DNA of 64,000 nt from Cohnella zeiphila (GTDB lineage Bacteria > Bacillota > Bacilli > Paenibacillales > Paenibacillaceae), in NCBI RefSeq assembly GCF_014212055.1, contig NZ_JACJVO010000026.1:1-64000 (forward strand), in the 5' to 3' direction. How positions within the stretch are numbered: position 1 is the stretch's first letter; each line of letters starts with the position of its first letter. Below are positions 21,528 through 29,655 of the stretch, piece after piece. A program made the translations under genes and the position numbers. Under the pieces are notes generated by a model. The model ran no database searches. It was not told the origin of the DNA and saw only the letters and a list, made by a program, of their open reading frames with translations.

Positions 21528-22263
21528 CCGTATCGTCCCGCTTGGTCGGCAGAGACGGCCGTTCTGTCTCCCTATTGATCTTACCACACGTTTCCCGGAA
21601 AAACGCAACGACCCGCATCAAAGCCGGTCCGGTCGGCGTCGTCCCGCGCATGCGCAGGCGTCCGAACAGCGATTCGATCCTCGCGCTGGCATCGGTCCAG
21701 CCGCTGTCGACGACGCACGGCTCGTGGTCGGAATCGCCCGGGAAATGGAACACGGCGATCGCGCTGTCTCCGGCTCTGGCTTGCAGGCTCAGCGACAGAT
21801 CGCGAATCGCCTCCGTCACGGCTCCCAGCTTCGGCTTCATGCTGGCGCTGGCATCGATCAGAAGCGCGACGCGCAGCGGCGCCGTCTCTCCCATGTCTTC
21901 CATGACGCGCACCACGTCGGAGCGCTTCTCCGGCGGCAGGGCGGCGACCGACTCGATGCCGAACAGCTGCTGCAGCTCCTGGTTGACCGCCTGCCGGATC
22001 GTTCCGACGACCGTCTGGCGCGTCATCATCTGAACTGTCTGCGACAGCTGCCGGGACGAGACGATGCGGCTCATGCCGCCCCCGGCCCGGGCGATCTCGG
22101 CGATCTCCGCCGCTCCGTGCTCCCCGATGCTTCCTTCGTCGACGACCCCTGCGACGTTGACGGTAATGCCCTCGGCCAGCGCCTGGGCGGCCGCGACGAC
22201 CGGACTCTCGCCCACGTTGGAGCAGCCGTCGGTAATGAGCAAAATTTGATTCATGGCACTCAC
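21499..22263 (-). CDS. yabS: VWA-domain protein, YabS-like
   Basis: 254 residues resembling B. subtilis YabS, encoded next to yabT and spoIIE. The N-terminus NQILLITDGCSNVGESP is distinctive. The C-terminal half contains a von Willebrand A-like fold with a MIDAS-type LLIDASASM motif near residue 155. It starts at GTG 22263 or ATG 22254; AAGGAG lies just upstream of both. Its 3' end overlaps yabT. The molecular role is unknown; the pairing with a kinase suggests a regulatory unit in sporulation. Confidence 0.85.
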   Translation of the reverse strand: MSAMNQILLITDGCSNVGESPVVAAAQALAEGITVNVAGVVDEGSIGEHGAAEIAEIARAGGGMSRIVSSRQLSQTVQMMTRQTVVGTIRQAVNQELQQLFGIESVAALPPEKRSDVVRVMEDMGETAPLRVALLIDASASMKPKLGAVTEAIRDLSLSLQARAGDSAIAVFHFPGDSDHEPCVVDSGWTDASARIESLFGRLRMRGTTPTGPALMRVVAFFRETCGKINRETERPSLPTKRDDTDGVRSDYVV

Positions 22264-22341
22264 ATGCTCCTTCCACTCTCGACTCTATTAATATTTTCGC
22301 CAAGAGATGGAAGAAATAACCGCAAGCGGAGCGGCCGCGAT

Positions 22342-22368
22342 TGTCACAAAACCGAAGGCCCCTTTGTC
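22342..22368 (+). promoter_or_regulatory. ECF41-type promoter
   Basis: TGTCACA (22342-22348), exactly 16 bp, then TGTC (22365-22368). The known ECF41 target consensus is TGTCACA-N16-CGTC, so 10 of 11 positions and the spacing agree. It lies about 50 bp before the AhpD-like gene, itself upstream of the ECF41 sigma gene, so it probably drives both (autoregulation). It is placed in the divergent gap with yabS. Confidence 0.8.
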
Positions 22369-22418
22369 TATGTTATCGGAAGGCTATTTTGAAGAGTGAA
22401 TAAAGGAGGAGTTTGCCC

Positions 22419-22859
22419 ATGCAAACCCGAATGAACTACCGAAGCGTCAATCCCGAAGCTTTCAAGGCGATGCTGGCTTTGGATCATTTCGCGAGCAGCC
22501 GCGGAATCGAGCCCGAGCTGTACGAGCTCATCAAAATCCGCGCGTCGCAAATCAACGGCTGCGCTTTTTGCCTCGACATGCATACGAAGGATATGCTGAA
22601 AATGGGCGGCTCGATCGAACGGGCCGTGCTCGTCTCGGTGTGGCGCGAAGCTCCGTGCTTCAACGATGCGGAGAAGGCCGCGCTCGAGCTGACCGAATGC
22701 CTGACCCGGCTGCCGGAAGCCGGCGTGCCGCAGGAAGTGTACGACCGGGCGAGGAAATACTACGACGAGAAGGAATTCGTCGACTTGATCATGGCGGTCA
22801 ACGCCATCAACAGCTGGAACCGGCTCGGCGTCGCGACGGGGATGTTCCCGGACATTTGA
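22419..22859 (+). CDS. Carboxymuconolactone decarboxylase / AhpD-like protein, probable ECF41 target
   Basis: 146 residues from MQTRMNYRSVNPEAF. It belongs to the CMD/AhpD alkylhydroperoxidase-like family: all-helical with the redox motif CAFC at 48-51 followed by His55 (CxxCxxxH), the signature of peroxidase-active members. The ATG at 22419 follows AAAGGAGGA. It is the first gene after the ECF41-type promoter and is followed 47 bp later by the sigma factor gene. CMD proteins are one of the three usual partners (CMD, oxidoreductase, epimerase) of ECF41 sigma factors. Its substrate is unknown; peroxide or oxidative-stress metabolism is an inference. Confidence 0.9.
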   Translation: MQTRMNYRSVNPEAFKAMLALDHFASSRGIEPELYELIKIRASQINGCAFCLDMHTKDMLKMGGSIERAVLVSVWREAPCFNDAEKAALELTECLTRLPEAGVPQEVYDRARKYYDEKEFVDLIMAVNAINSWNRLGVATGMFPDI

Positions 22860-22906
22860 TGTCGAACGGGGCGTGAGTCGGTACCGGCGGAAGGGAATGA
22901 GGTTCG

Positions 22907-23887
22907 ATGGAAAATCAATGGGAGGACCGGACAGCCTCCCCCGGGGGCGCAGAAGGAACCGGGGACATCGAGCTGTGGTATCGGGAATACCGCCCGTATC
23001 TGTTCACGATCGCGTACCGGATGCTCGGGACGGTGTCCGACGCGGAAGACATCGTACAGGATTTGTTCCTGTCGCTCTCCGCGGCGGCGGCCGCTCCCGG
23101 CGGAGAGCCGATCCGCCGGGAGAAAGCGTATTTGGCCCGAATGGCCGTCAATCGGTGTCTCAACTTCCTGAACTCGGCGGCCAAACGGCGGGAGACGTAC
23201 GTCGGGCCCTGGCTTCCGGAGCCGCTCGTCGACACGGCGAACCCTCTTCCCCCGGATGCCGCCGAGCGCGGCGAGGCAGTGTCCTATGCTTTTATGGTCT
23301 TGCTCGAACGGCTCGCTCCCGCGGAGAGAGCCGTCTTCGTGCTGCGCGAGACGATGGGCTACGAATACGCGGAGATCGCTTCGCTCGTCGGGAAGAGCGA
23401 AGCGAACTGCCGGCAGTTGTTCAGCCGGGCTCGGCGCAAGCTGGACGCCGAACGATCCGAGGAGACGAAGCCGATGGCCGGGCGGGAGCTCGTCTTGGTA
23501 CGGCGATTCGTCGCTGCGTTTAGAGGCGGCCGTGCCGACGAGCTGGTTCGCCTGCTGGCCGACGACGCCGTCATGTTCACGGACGGCGGCGGCAAAGTCC
23601 GCGCGGCGATCAACCCGATCTACGGGCCGGACCGCGTGGAGAAGCTGCTCAGCCGTATCGCCTTCAGCCGGCTCCATACTTCCCGGCTGACCGAGGTTCC
23701 GATCGCCGGGGGCATCGGCCTCGCCGCCTGGGACGAAGACCGCCTGACGGCGTTCTTCTGCTTCGAGTGGTCCGAAGGAGACGAGCACGGGAACCGCGCG
23801 CTGCGCAGGATCTACAACCTTTTCAATCCCGATAAGCTGGCCGGCGTGAGACTCGCGCTGCCGTCGCCGGGACCTGCTCAGTCGTAG
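22907..23887 (+). CDS. ECF41-family RNA polymerase sigma factor (SigJ-like) with SnoaL-like C-terminal domain
   Basis: 326 residues, much longer than a simple ECF sigma. Sigma region 2 is about 22-95 (YRPYLFTIAYRMLGTVSDAEDIVQD in two parts), region 4 about 125-180 with the HTH EIASLVGKSEANCRQLF, then a C-terminal SnoaL-like domain. All three ECF41 signature motifs are present: WLPEP at 102-106 in the linker, DGGGK at 226-230 and NPDKL at 307-311. In studied ECF41 proteins the C-terminal extension regulates activity in place of a separate anti-sigma factor; none is encoded nearby. The ATG has GAGG 4 bp upstream. Confidence 0.95.
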   Translation: MENQWEDRTASPGGAEGTGDIELWYREYRPYLFTIAYRMLGTVSDAEDIVQDLFLSLSAAAAAPGGEPIRREKAYLARMAVNRCLNFLNSAAKRRETYVGPWLPEPLVDTANPLPPDAAERGEAVSYAFMVLLERLAPAERAVFVLRETMGYEYAEIASLVGKSEANCRQLFSRARRKLDAERSEETKPMAGRELVLVRRFVAAFRGGRADELVRLLADDAVMFTDGGGKVRAAINPIYGPDRVEKLLSRIAFSRLHTSRLTEVPIAGGIGLAAWDEDRLTAFFCFEWSEGDEHGNRALRRIYNLFNPDKLAGVRLALPSPGPAQS

Positions 23888-24795
23888 AATCCTCGCTCCT
23901 TCGCATACCTGCCCCAGTGGGGCCGTCCGCCGTCCGCGTCCGGGTAGCCGTATTCCTCCGATAAATCCCAGGAGGCGAAGACGCCGCCCGACTTGGACGC
24001 GCGGTCGGGGTCGGCGGCGATATGGACGATGCCGCGGGCCATCAGATAGGGCGTCTCCGACATGATGAAGTTCGGATCGATCTTGGCGGCCTCCCGCCAA
24101 TTCTGTTCGGTGACCCCGAAATGATCGAGCATCGCTTCCGAGCGAAGGAAGCCGGGGGTGACCGCGAGCGCCTCGACTCCATACGGCTTCAGGTCGGCCG
24201 CCATCGCCTGGGCCAGGTGGATGGCCGACACTTTCGCCAAGCTGTAGTACAGATTGCCTCGATAGCGATAGTCCCAGCCGTCCGTCACCTCGACGACGAG
24301 TCCCTGTTTGCGGGCGACCATCAGCGGGGCGGCAACGTGACTCGTGATCATGTGCGTGAACACGGACCGCCGCTGGGTGCGAAGACCGTTGTCCAGGTCG
24401 TGCTCCCAGAACCTTTTCTCCCAATCGTTCAACGGATCGCTGCCCCAAATGTCGTTTACCAAAATATCCAACCTTCCGTCCTGCTCATCCGCCACCTGCT
24501 CGAACAGCGCCTTGACTTGCTGCACGTCCTCATGGTCGGTTCGTACCGCGATGCCGCGTCCCCCTCGCGCCGTCGCCAGCTCCGCCGTCTCCTCGATCGT
24601 CTCGCTGCGTCCCATGTCCGAAGGCTTCCCTCTTACGCTTCTGCCGGAGCAGTATACCGTAGCGCCCGCTTCTCCTAGCGCAACCGCGATCGCCCGTCCC
24701 AAGCCTCTCGTCGCACCGGCGACCACGGCGACCTTGCCTTCCAGCGTTCCCTTCATTTTTTCGCTCCAGCCGCCTTTTCCGCTTGTCTCGTTCAT
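23878..24795 (-). CDS. SDR-family oxidoreductase
   Basis: 305 residues from MNETSGKGG. Short-chain dehydrogenase with the Rossmann motif VAVVAGATRGLGRAIAVALGEAG near the N-terminus, LVNDIWGSDPL in place of the NAG motif, and the YSLAKVSAIHLAQAMA segment holding the Tyr-x-x-x-Lys pair (YSLAK). The start has AAGGAGG 9 bp upstream. It converges on the ECF41 gene with a 10-bp overlap of stops. ECF41 loci often carry an oxidoreductase, but I found no convincing ECF41 promoter in front of this one, so coregulation is unproven. Confidence 0.88.
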   Translation of the reverse strand: MNETSGKGGWSEKMKGTLEGKVAVVAGATRGLGRAIAVALGEAGATVYCSGRSVRGKPSDMGRSETIEETAELATARGGRGIAVRTDHEDVQQVKALFEQVADEQDGRLDILVNDIWGSDPLNDWEKRFWEHDLDNGLRTQRRSVFTHMITSHVAAPLMVARKQGLVVEVTDGWDYRYRGNLYYSLAKVSAIHLAQAMAADLKPYGVEALAVTPGFLRSEAMLDHFGVTEQNWREAAKIDPNFIMSETPYLMARGIVHIAADPDRASKSGGVFASWDLSEEYGYPDADGGRPHWGRYAKERGFYD

Positions 24796-25018
24796 GACAT
24801 GATTCCTCCTTGAGGTAGATAGGCATCGGCTCTTTGCCTGCCGCTTCCTCATCTTACGCCGTGAATCCGGACATCCTTTGTCATATTTAAGTGGTACAAT
24901 AACAGTGGAACCGACACGTGCCCGCTATCCTTTGCAGGATGAGCTTTGACATGGGAAGATTTGGATGAACGACGAATAGTGCGGAGCTGAACGACCCGGC
25001 AGCAGTGTCTCGTCCAAA

Positions 25019-25124
25019 AACCTGCCTCTCGTGCTGAACCTGACTCTTGTGCAAAACCTGACCCTTGTGCAGAACCTGATTCTGTGCAAAACCTGGCTCG
25101 TGTGCAAAACCTGCAAATCTGCAG
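25019..25124. repeat. Six-unit 17/18-bp tandem repeat
   Basis: Six units beginning AACCTG, of 18, 18, 18, 17, 18 and 17 bp (starts 25019, 25037, 25055, 25073, 25090, 25108). The typical unit is AACCTGACTCTTGTGCAA. The last unit is AACCTGCAAATCTGCAG, itself a palindrome of the type described at 25110-25288, so the array looks derived from that palindrome. It is non-coding between the SDR and the YafY regulator; the mixed unit length breaks any reading frame. Confidence 0.8.
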
Positions 25125-25288
25125 TTTTTAAGGCGGTAACCACTGCAATGGCATGCCAAACCTGCAAAATTACAGGTTTTTATGGTTGATTACCCGTTTG
25201 CCGGTGGAAAGAGGACAAAAGCCTGCATATTCGCAGGAATTTCCCGAATGAGCGGCAAGTTGGCTTCAAATTCCTGCATTTTTGCAGT
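25110..25288. repeat. Four CCTGCA-N4-TGCAGG palindromes
   Basis: 16-bp elements at 25110-25125, 25161-25176, 25222-25237 and 25273-25288, each fitting CCTGCA-N4-TGCAGG with at most one or two mismatches. Their starts are 51, 61 and 51 bp apart, close to five, six and five helical turns, so all face the same side of the DNA. They could be operators of the downstream YafY-type regulator or a dispersed repeat of the genome. The stretch 24796-25472 has no convincing gene. Confidence 0.7.
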
Positions 25289-25304
25289 TTTGAGGCTGAC
25301 TAGC

Positions 25305-25412
25305 GAGCGGATGCGATTGTGTGGTCGACGGGTGACGGCTGAGCGGATGCGATGGTGTGGTCGACGGGCGCCGGCTGAGCGGATGCGATTGTGTGGTCGT
25401 CGGGTGACGATC
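25305..25412. repeat. Three 36-bp tandem repeats
   Basis: Units at 25305-25340, 25341-25376 and 25377-25412, each starting GAGCGGATGCGAT and followed by TGTGTGGTCG-type sequence, with 2-4 differences among them. The unit length is a multiple of three, and the frame into the YafY gene is open across it, which would give a 12-residue repeat (ERMRLCGRRV type). The good ribosome binding site lies after the repeats, so they are more likely 5' non-coding. Confidence 0.8.
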
Positions 25413-25472
25413 CGAGCGCGACAGACCGGAAAACAATCGGCTATATGGCGGAACGAAGGAGGCGATGGGCTC

Positions 25473-26456
25473 ATGCGAGCGGACCGGTTACTGGCGATCC
25501 TGCTTTATCTGCAGGCGCACGGGCAAGCGACGGCGCGCGAATTGGCGGAGCGGCTGGAGGTGTCCGAGCGGACGATTCAGCGGGATATGGAAGCTTTGTG
25601 CGCGAGCGGCATTCCGCTGCATGCGGTAAGAGGCGCGCGCGGAGGGTGGGTGCTGCCCGAAAGCTACCGTTCCCGGCTGACCGGGCTCACGACGGGAGAG
25701 ATTCGGGCGCTCACGATGCTGCAGGCGTCCAGCGTCGTCCGGGATTTGACGCTGGGAGCGGACGCGGCGGGCGCGCTCGCCAAGCTTCTCTCGGCGCTTC
25801 CGGCGGACAAGCGCGCCGAAGCGGAATTCGCTCGGCGGCATCTGCATATCGACGGCGCGGGGTGGCATGGGGAGCGGACGCAGTCGCCCTGGCTGCAGAC
25901 GGTGCAGCAGGCCGTCTGGGAGGGACGCGTTCTGCGGATTCGCTATGCGTCGGTCCGGCAGGCGCCGAACGAGGAGACGCCGTGGCGGGAAGTTCGGCCG
26001 TGGGGGCTTGTAGCCAAGAGCCAAGCGTGGTATTTCGCGGCCGAGAACGAGGGGGAGGAGGAACTTCGAACGTACCGGGTGTCGCGGCTTCAAGCCGCCG
26101 AATTGACCGGAACGACGTTCGAGGTTCCGGCGGACTTCGATTTGGCGGCATGGTGGGAGCAGTCGACGCGAAGCTTTCGCGAGAGGCTGCCCCGGTATCC
26201 GGCCGCTGTCCGAATCCGGGAGAACGAGTGGGAGCGGTTCTGCAAGGAAATCTATGTCAACGTCGGGAGCTCTCAAACTCCGACGGGAGGATGGATCGAG
26301 GCCAAGGTCGACTTCCATACGCTGGAGTCGGCCCGGGACTTGCTTCTGGGCTACGGCGCATCGGCCGAAGCGTTGGCGCCCGAAGCGCTGCGCGAGGCGA
26401 TGCTTCAGACAGCGGGGGAGATTCTGAGCCTATACGGACCGTCGCGGCTCGCATAG
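25473..26456 (+). CDS. YafY-type transcriptional regulator (HTH_11 plus WYL domain)
   Basis: 327 residues from MRADRLLAILLYLQAHG. The N-terminal winged HTH is about 1-60 (ATARELAERLEVSERTIQRDMEAL) and the WYL domain about 140-220, with RIRYAS and the sequence REVRPWGLVAKSQAWYFAA; a C-terminal WCX-like extension follows. WYL regulators respond to ligands or nucleic acids and often control neighbouring genes. AAGGAGG lies about 10 bp before this ATG. The frame stays open about 97 codons upstream through the 36-bp repeats. The 3' end overlaps the cupin gene by 52 bp on the opposite strand. Confidence 0.9.
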   Translation: MRADRLLAILLYLQAHGQATARELAERLEVSERTIQRDMEALCASGIPLHAVRGARGGWVLPESYRSRLTGLTTGEIRALTMLQASSVVRDLTLGADAAGALAKLLSALPADKRAEAEFARRHLHIDGAGWHGERTQSPWLQTVQQAVWEGRVLRIRYASVRQAPNEETPWREVRPWGLVAKSQAWYFAAENEGEEELRTYRVSRLQAAELTGTTFEVPADFDLAAWWEQSTRSFRERLPRYPAAVRIRENEWERFCKEIYVNVGSSQTPTGGWIEAKVDFHTLESARDLLLGYGASAEALAPEALREAMLQTAGEILSLYGPSRLA

Positions 26457-26962
26457 GCCGGCTGCCAGTAGTCATGAACCGGCCCTTTCTCTCCGAATAC
26501 GGGGTCGGTCTCCGGCATCGGAACGCTCGCGATCGCCGCTCGGGCCGCCTCGGCCGGCAAGTCGTCTTCGGTGTGCAGATTCCATTCCATGCCGTTCGGA
26601 TAGGCGCCCGTCACTTTGAAGTCGGCGCTCGCCAGGATGCGGCGATGGCCCGTGCCCGCCGGGAGTACCAGAACGTCTCCCGTTTCCAGCTCGACGTCGA
26701 TGCCCCGCTCGCCTCCGACCCGCACGGTGGCCGATCCGCTCACCACCCCGAGCGCCTCGTGCGTGTTCGTATGGAAGTGCGTATAACCATAGATCCCGTC
26801 CGTCCATTCGCCGAGCCAACGATGCTCGCGAAAGACGGCGCCGATTCGGGACGGATCTTTTCGGAACGCTCCCGCATAACGAATGACCGGAAGGTCCGGA
26901 TGATTGGGGGCGTCCTCCGCTTCTCTCAGCCGAATGCATTGAACTTCGATCGTTGCGCTCAT
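26405..26962 (-). CDS. Cupin-domain protein (YjlB-like)
   Basis: 185 residues from MSATIEVQCIRLREAED. A single cupin barrel: motif 1 is YGYTHFHTNTHEALGVVSG with His-x-His and a later Glu, and motif 2 is LVLPAGTGHRRI with the third His, so a metal site is likely intact. Substrate and reaction are unknown. It converges on the YafY regulator and its last 52 bp are antisense to that gene's end. SpoIIE lies downstream of its start on the same strand but with its own promoter, so they are not an operon. Confidence 0.85.
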   Translation of the reverse strand: MSATIEVQCIRLREAEDAPNHPDLPVIRYAGAFRKDPSRIGAVFREHRWLGEWTDGIYGYTHFHTNTHEALGVVSGSATVRVGGERGIDVELETGDVLVLPAGTGHRRILASADFKVTGAYPNGMEWNLHTEDDLPAEAARAAIASVPMPETDPVFGEKGPVHDYWQPAYASRDGPYRLRISPAV

Positions 26963-27060
26963 TTGTTTTCCTCCTATGGGCATGTGAATTGGATTTCTAT
27001 TCGTTTATCGAAAATGGCCTCCGCGCGCTTCCGACTGTCGTCAAACTCCGTCCCGTCTCT

Positions 27061-29616
27061 TCAGCTCACCGTCCTCGGGCGCTCGAACCGGCTGATGCCG
27101 GGCCAGCGGAACGACGACCATTCCGGCTGATGGCGCGTAATCCGGGTGGCGATCACCGTCATATCGTCGCGGATGCCCCCTCCCGGGAACTGCCGCAGCG
27201 CCATGTCGAGCAGAGAGTCGGCGATCTCCTGAGGGTCGTCGCTCTGAATTTCCTGAAGCACTCGCTTCACCCATAGCTCCTTATTGACGGCATGGTCCGG
27301 CGCGTCCAGAATGCCGTCGGTCATCATGATCAGCGTATCACCAGGTTGCAGATCGACCTGGAGCACGTCGAATTCGATGTCTTGCAGGATGCCGATCGGC
27401 AGATTGGCCGCGGACACCGGAATGACGTCCCTGCCCCGCTTGATGAAGCTCGGCGTCGATCCGATCTTGAGCATCGTGGCCTGCGCGGTGTACAGGTCGA
27501 TGAGCGCCAGATCCACCGTGGCGAACATTTCCTCCGGCGACCGCAGCAGCAGCACCGAGTTGACCGACTTCACCGCCAATTGCTCGTTGATCCCCGACTG
27601 CAGCAGCTGCTCCAGCATCGAGAGCGCCGCGCTGCTCTCCATGCGCGCCCGAGCGCCGTTGCCCATGCCGTCGCTTAGCGACACCGCGAATTTGCCGCTG
27701 CAAAGTTCCACCGTGCTGAAGCTGTCACCCGACAGCAAACCGCCTCCTTTGGCCGCTCCCGCAACCCCTGTCTCCACCTCGAACGCTTTCGCGGAAGCGA
27801 ACGTCACCGTCGTCCACGGCCCCGGCTCCTGCGTTGTCTCGGCGGCGACGGTCACGCTCTCTCCGAGAATGTCGCTGAGCAGCGGAGCGATCACCTTGCG
27901 GCACTCGTCGAAGCCCGGCCGAAACGCATGGACGACTTCGATCTCCACATGTCCCTCCTCCAGACTGATAATGTCGATGCTCTGAATCGCAAGCCCGAGC
28001 CGGTCCAATTCCTCGCGGATTTGCTCTTCGTGATGATGAAGCTCCTTGGCCTCCCTTCTTATTTCTTTAACCAGATCGTCCATGACCTGAGACACGCCGG
28101 ACAGCTGCTCCGCGACGAGCAGGCGGCTGTCCTGGAGCTGCCGGCGCCAATGGAGGTCGTGACGGTACAGATCGTACTGGCGCTTCAATACTTCGAGCAC
28201 CTGGGGCGTCTTGACGCAGTGGCGGTTCCACGCTTTGGGGATCTGCTCCGGCATCAGATCCGGCTCGGCCTCCACCGCGCTCATCATATCGGTGAGCAGC
28301 TTGTACGTCTGGAAAAACTGCCCGTCCCAGCACTGGCCCTGGCGATGGCAGGTCGCGCAGTTATTCTCGTGGACGGCGTTGATGAAATGATCGAAGTCCT
28401 GCGTCTTGCGAGCGCTCTCGCCGTCGTACGTGATCTGCCGGAAGCTGCTGGAGAGCTGCCGGAACACCTCCGAGAAGCGCTCGACCCGCTCCGCGGTCAG
28501 GTCGCGAACTTTTCTGGCGTAATCCTGCTGATGGTTCGCATAATCCGGGGTGCCCGGTACATAGGATGCAATAGAACGAATGAACGAGCGCGGCGTCGCC
28601 AGCAGCAGCACCGAAGCCGCGACCGTGGCCCAAGTCGACGCCATCGTCTGATCCGCCTGGCCCGCGTACAGGGCGAGGACCGACGTGCCGAGAAGCATGC
28701 CGAACACGGCCGCCGCTTTGCCGCCTTCGCGAATGAGACCCGCCATCAACCCGCCGAAGGCGAGCAGACTCATCTCGGGAACCGCCCCAAGGTCGGACAA
28801 GCTGAGCACGATGCCGGCCACCACGCCGGCGGCGGTGCCCATCAGCGGACCGGCCGCCAGGGCGAACAGCAGCACGAGATAGCGGGAGACGACGGTAGCC
28901 GCATCCACGCCGTAGACGGCCCAACCGGACAAGCCGGTCATGACCGAAGCCAGCAGGATCATCGCTCCGATCCATTCCTCGTGGCGAAGCCGCGTTTTTC
29001 GAACCCGCTTCGTTAGCAGCGGCAGCGCATGCACGAACAGCAGCGCGAGAACGCCGGCCAAGCCCGCTTCGACGAAGGTCAAGACGTAAGGCAGCCACTG
29101 CGAATGGTCGGTGAGTACCGTATCGAACAAACGCACGAGCAGCGAAGCCGAGAACACCACGACCGGCGCATGCGACAGGTCGGCTTTCTCGTAAGCTTCC
29201 AGGCTGCGGAAGAGAACATAGACGATGCCGATCTCGGCCGCGATGATAAGCGTCGCGGGGTCGTCCGACCAGAAGCTCCCGGCGACGAGCGCCAGCGCCG
29301 CGCCGAACGCCAGCTCTCTTCTTAGATAGAGAACGACGGCGAAGAACGCGGGTGCGAACGGCGTCAGGCCTCCCAGCATGACGGCCCGTCCCAGCAAAAA
29401 ACCCATGACCATAATGATGGCCAGCCATTGCCGCTTGCGTGCCTCTTCCAGCCAGAAGGTCCATCTCCCCGCCCGGTCCGCTTCTTTCTTAGCGGCCTCT
29501 CCGAACGGTTGGCTCCTCCTCCGTTCGCGGAACCATCTCTTCCCTCTCTTTCTTTCCTCGGATTGCGCCCCCTGAGCGGGACGCGGCACAAACGGAACGA
29601 CAGACGGCTTGACCAT
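27061..29616 (-). CDS. spoIIE: Stage II sporulation protein E
   Basis: Membrane phosphatase that dephosphorylates SpoIIAA to activate sigma-F in the forespore, and interacts with FtsZ at the polar septum. 851 residues, the family size. An N-terminal bundle of about ten membrane helices (roughly 55-345), a central region with a Cys pair (NNCATCHRQGQCWDGQ), and a C-terminal PP2C domain (about 610-820) with SLSDGMGNGARA and MMTDGILDAPDH carrying metal-binding Asp residues. The ATG is preceded by GAGGTG. It has its own Spo0A-type promoter upstream. Confidence 0.97.
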   Translation of the reverse strand: MVKPSVVPFVPRPAQGAQSEERKRGKRWFRERRRSQPFGEAAKKEADRAGRWTFWLEEARKRQWLAIIMVMGFLLGRAVMLGGLTPFAPAFFAVVLYLRRELAFGAALALVAGSFWSDDPATLIIAAEIGIVYVLFRSLEAYEKADLSHAPVVVFSASLLVRLFDTVLTDHSQWLPYVLTFVEAGLAGVLALLFVHALPLLTKRVRKTRLRHEEWIGAMILLASVMTGLSGWAVYGVDAATVVSRYLVLLFALAAGPLMGTAAGVVAGIVLSLSDLGAVPEMSLLAFGGLMAGLIREGGKAAAVFGMLLGTSVLALYAGQADQTMASTWATVAASVLLLATPRSFIRSIASYVPGTPDYANHQQDYARKVRDLTAERVERFSEVFRQLSSSFRQITYDGESARKTQDFDHFINAVHENNCATCHRQGQCWDGQFFQTYKLLTDMMSAVEAEPDLMPEQIPKAWNRHCVKTPQVLEVLKRQYDLYRHDLHWRRQLQDSRLLVAEQLSGVSQVMDDLVKEIRREAKELHHHEEQIREELDRLGLAIQSIDIISLEEGHVEIEVVHAFRPGFDECRKVIAPLLSDILGESVTVAAETTQEPGPWTTVTFASAKAFEVETGVAGAAKGGGLLSGDSFSTVELCSGKFAVSLSDGMGNGARARMESSAALSMLEQLLQSGINEQLAVKSVNSVLLLRSPEEMFATVDLALIDLYTAQATMLKIGSTPSFIKRGRDVIPVSAANLPIGILQDIEFDVLQVDLQPGDTLIMMTDGILDAPDHAVNKELWVKRVLQEIQSDDPQEIADSLLDMALRQFPGGGIRDDMTVIATRITRHQPEWSSFRWPGISRFERPRTVS

Positions 29617-29655
29617 AATTACCGCACCTCATTTTCCCTAAAGAGTGTGCCTCTT

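Noticed and set aside
24841-24900. ECF41 promoter in front of the SDR
   Set aside because: The best match TGACAAA-N16-GGCG differs from TGTCACA-N16-CGTC at several key positions.
24887-25167. Two minus-strand frames with a 6-residue repeat (QVLHK, RFCTR types)
   Set aside because: They only translate the 17/18-bp tandem array; the array contains 17-bp units that break frames and no ribosome binding site is seen.
25019-25412. Possible CRISPR array
   Set aside because: The repeats are directly adjacent (tandem) with no unique spacers, units are short and diverged, and no cas genes are nearby.
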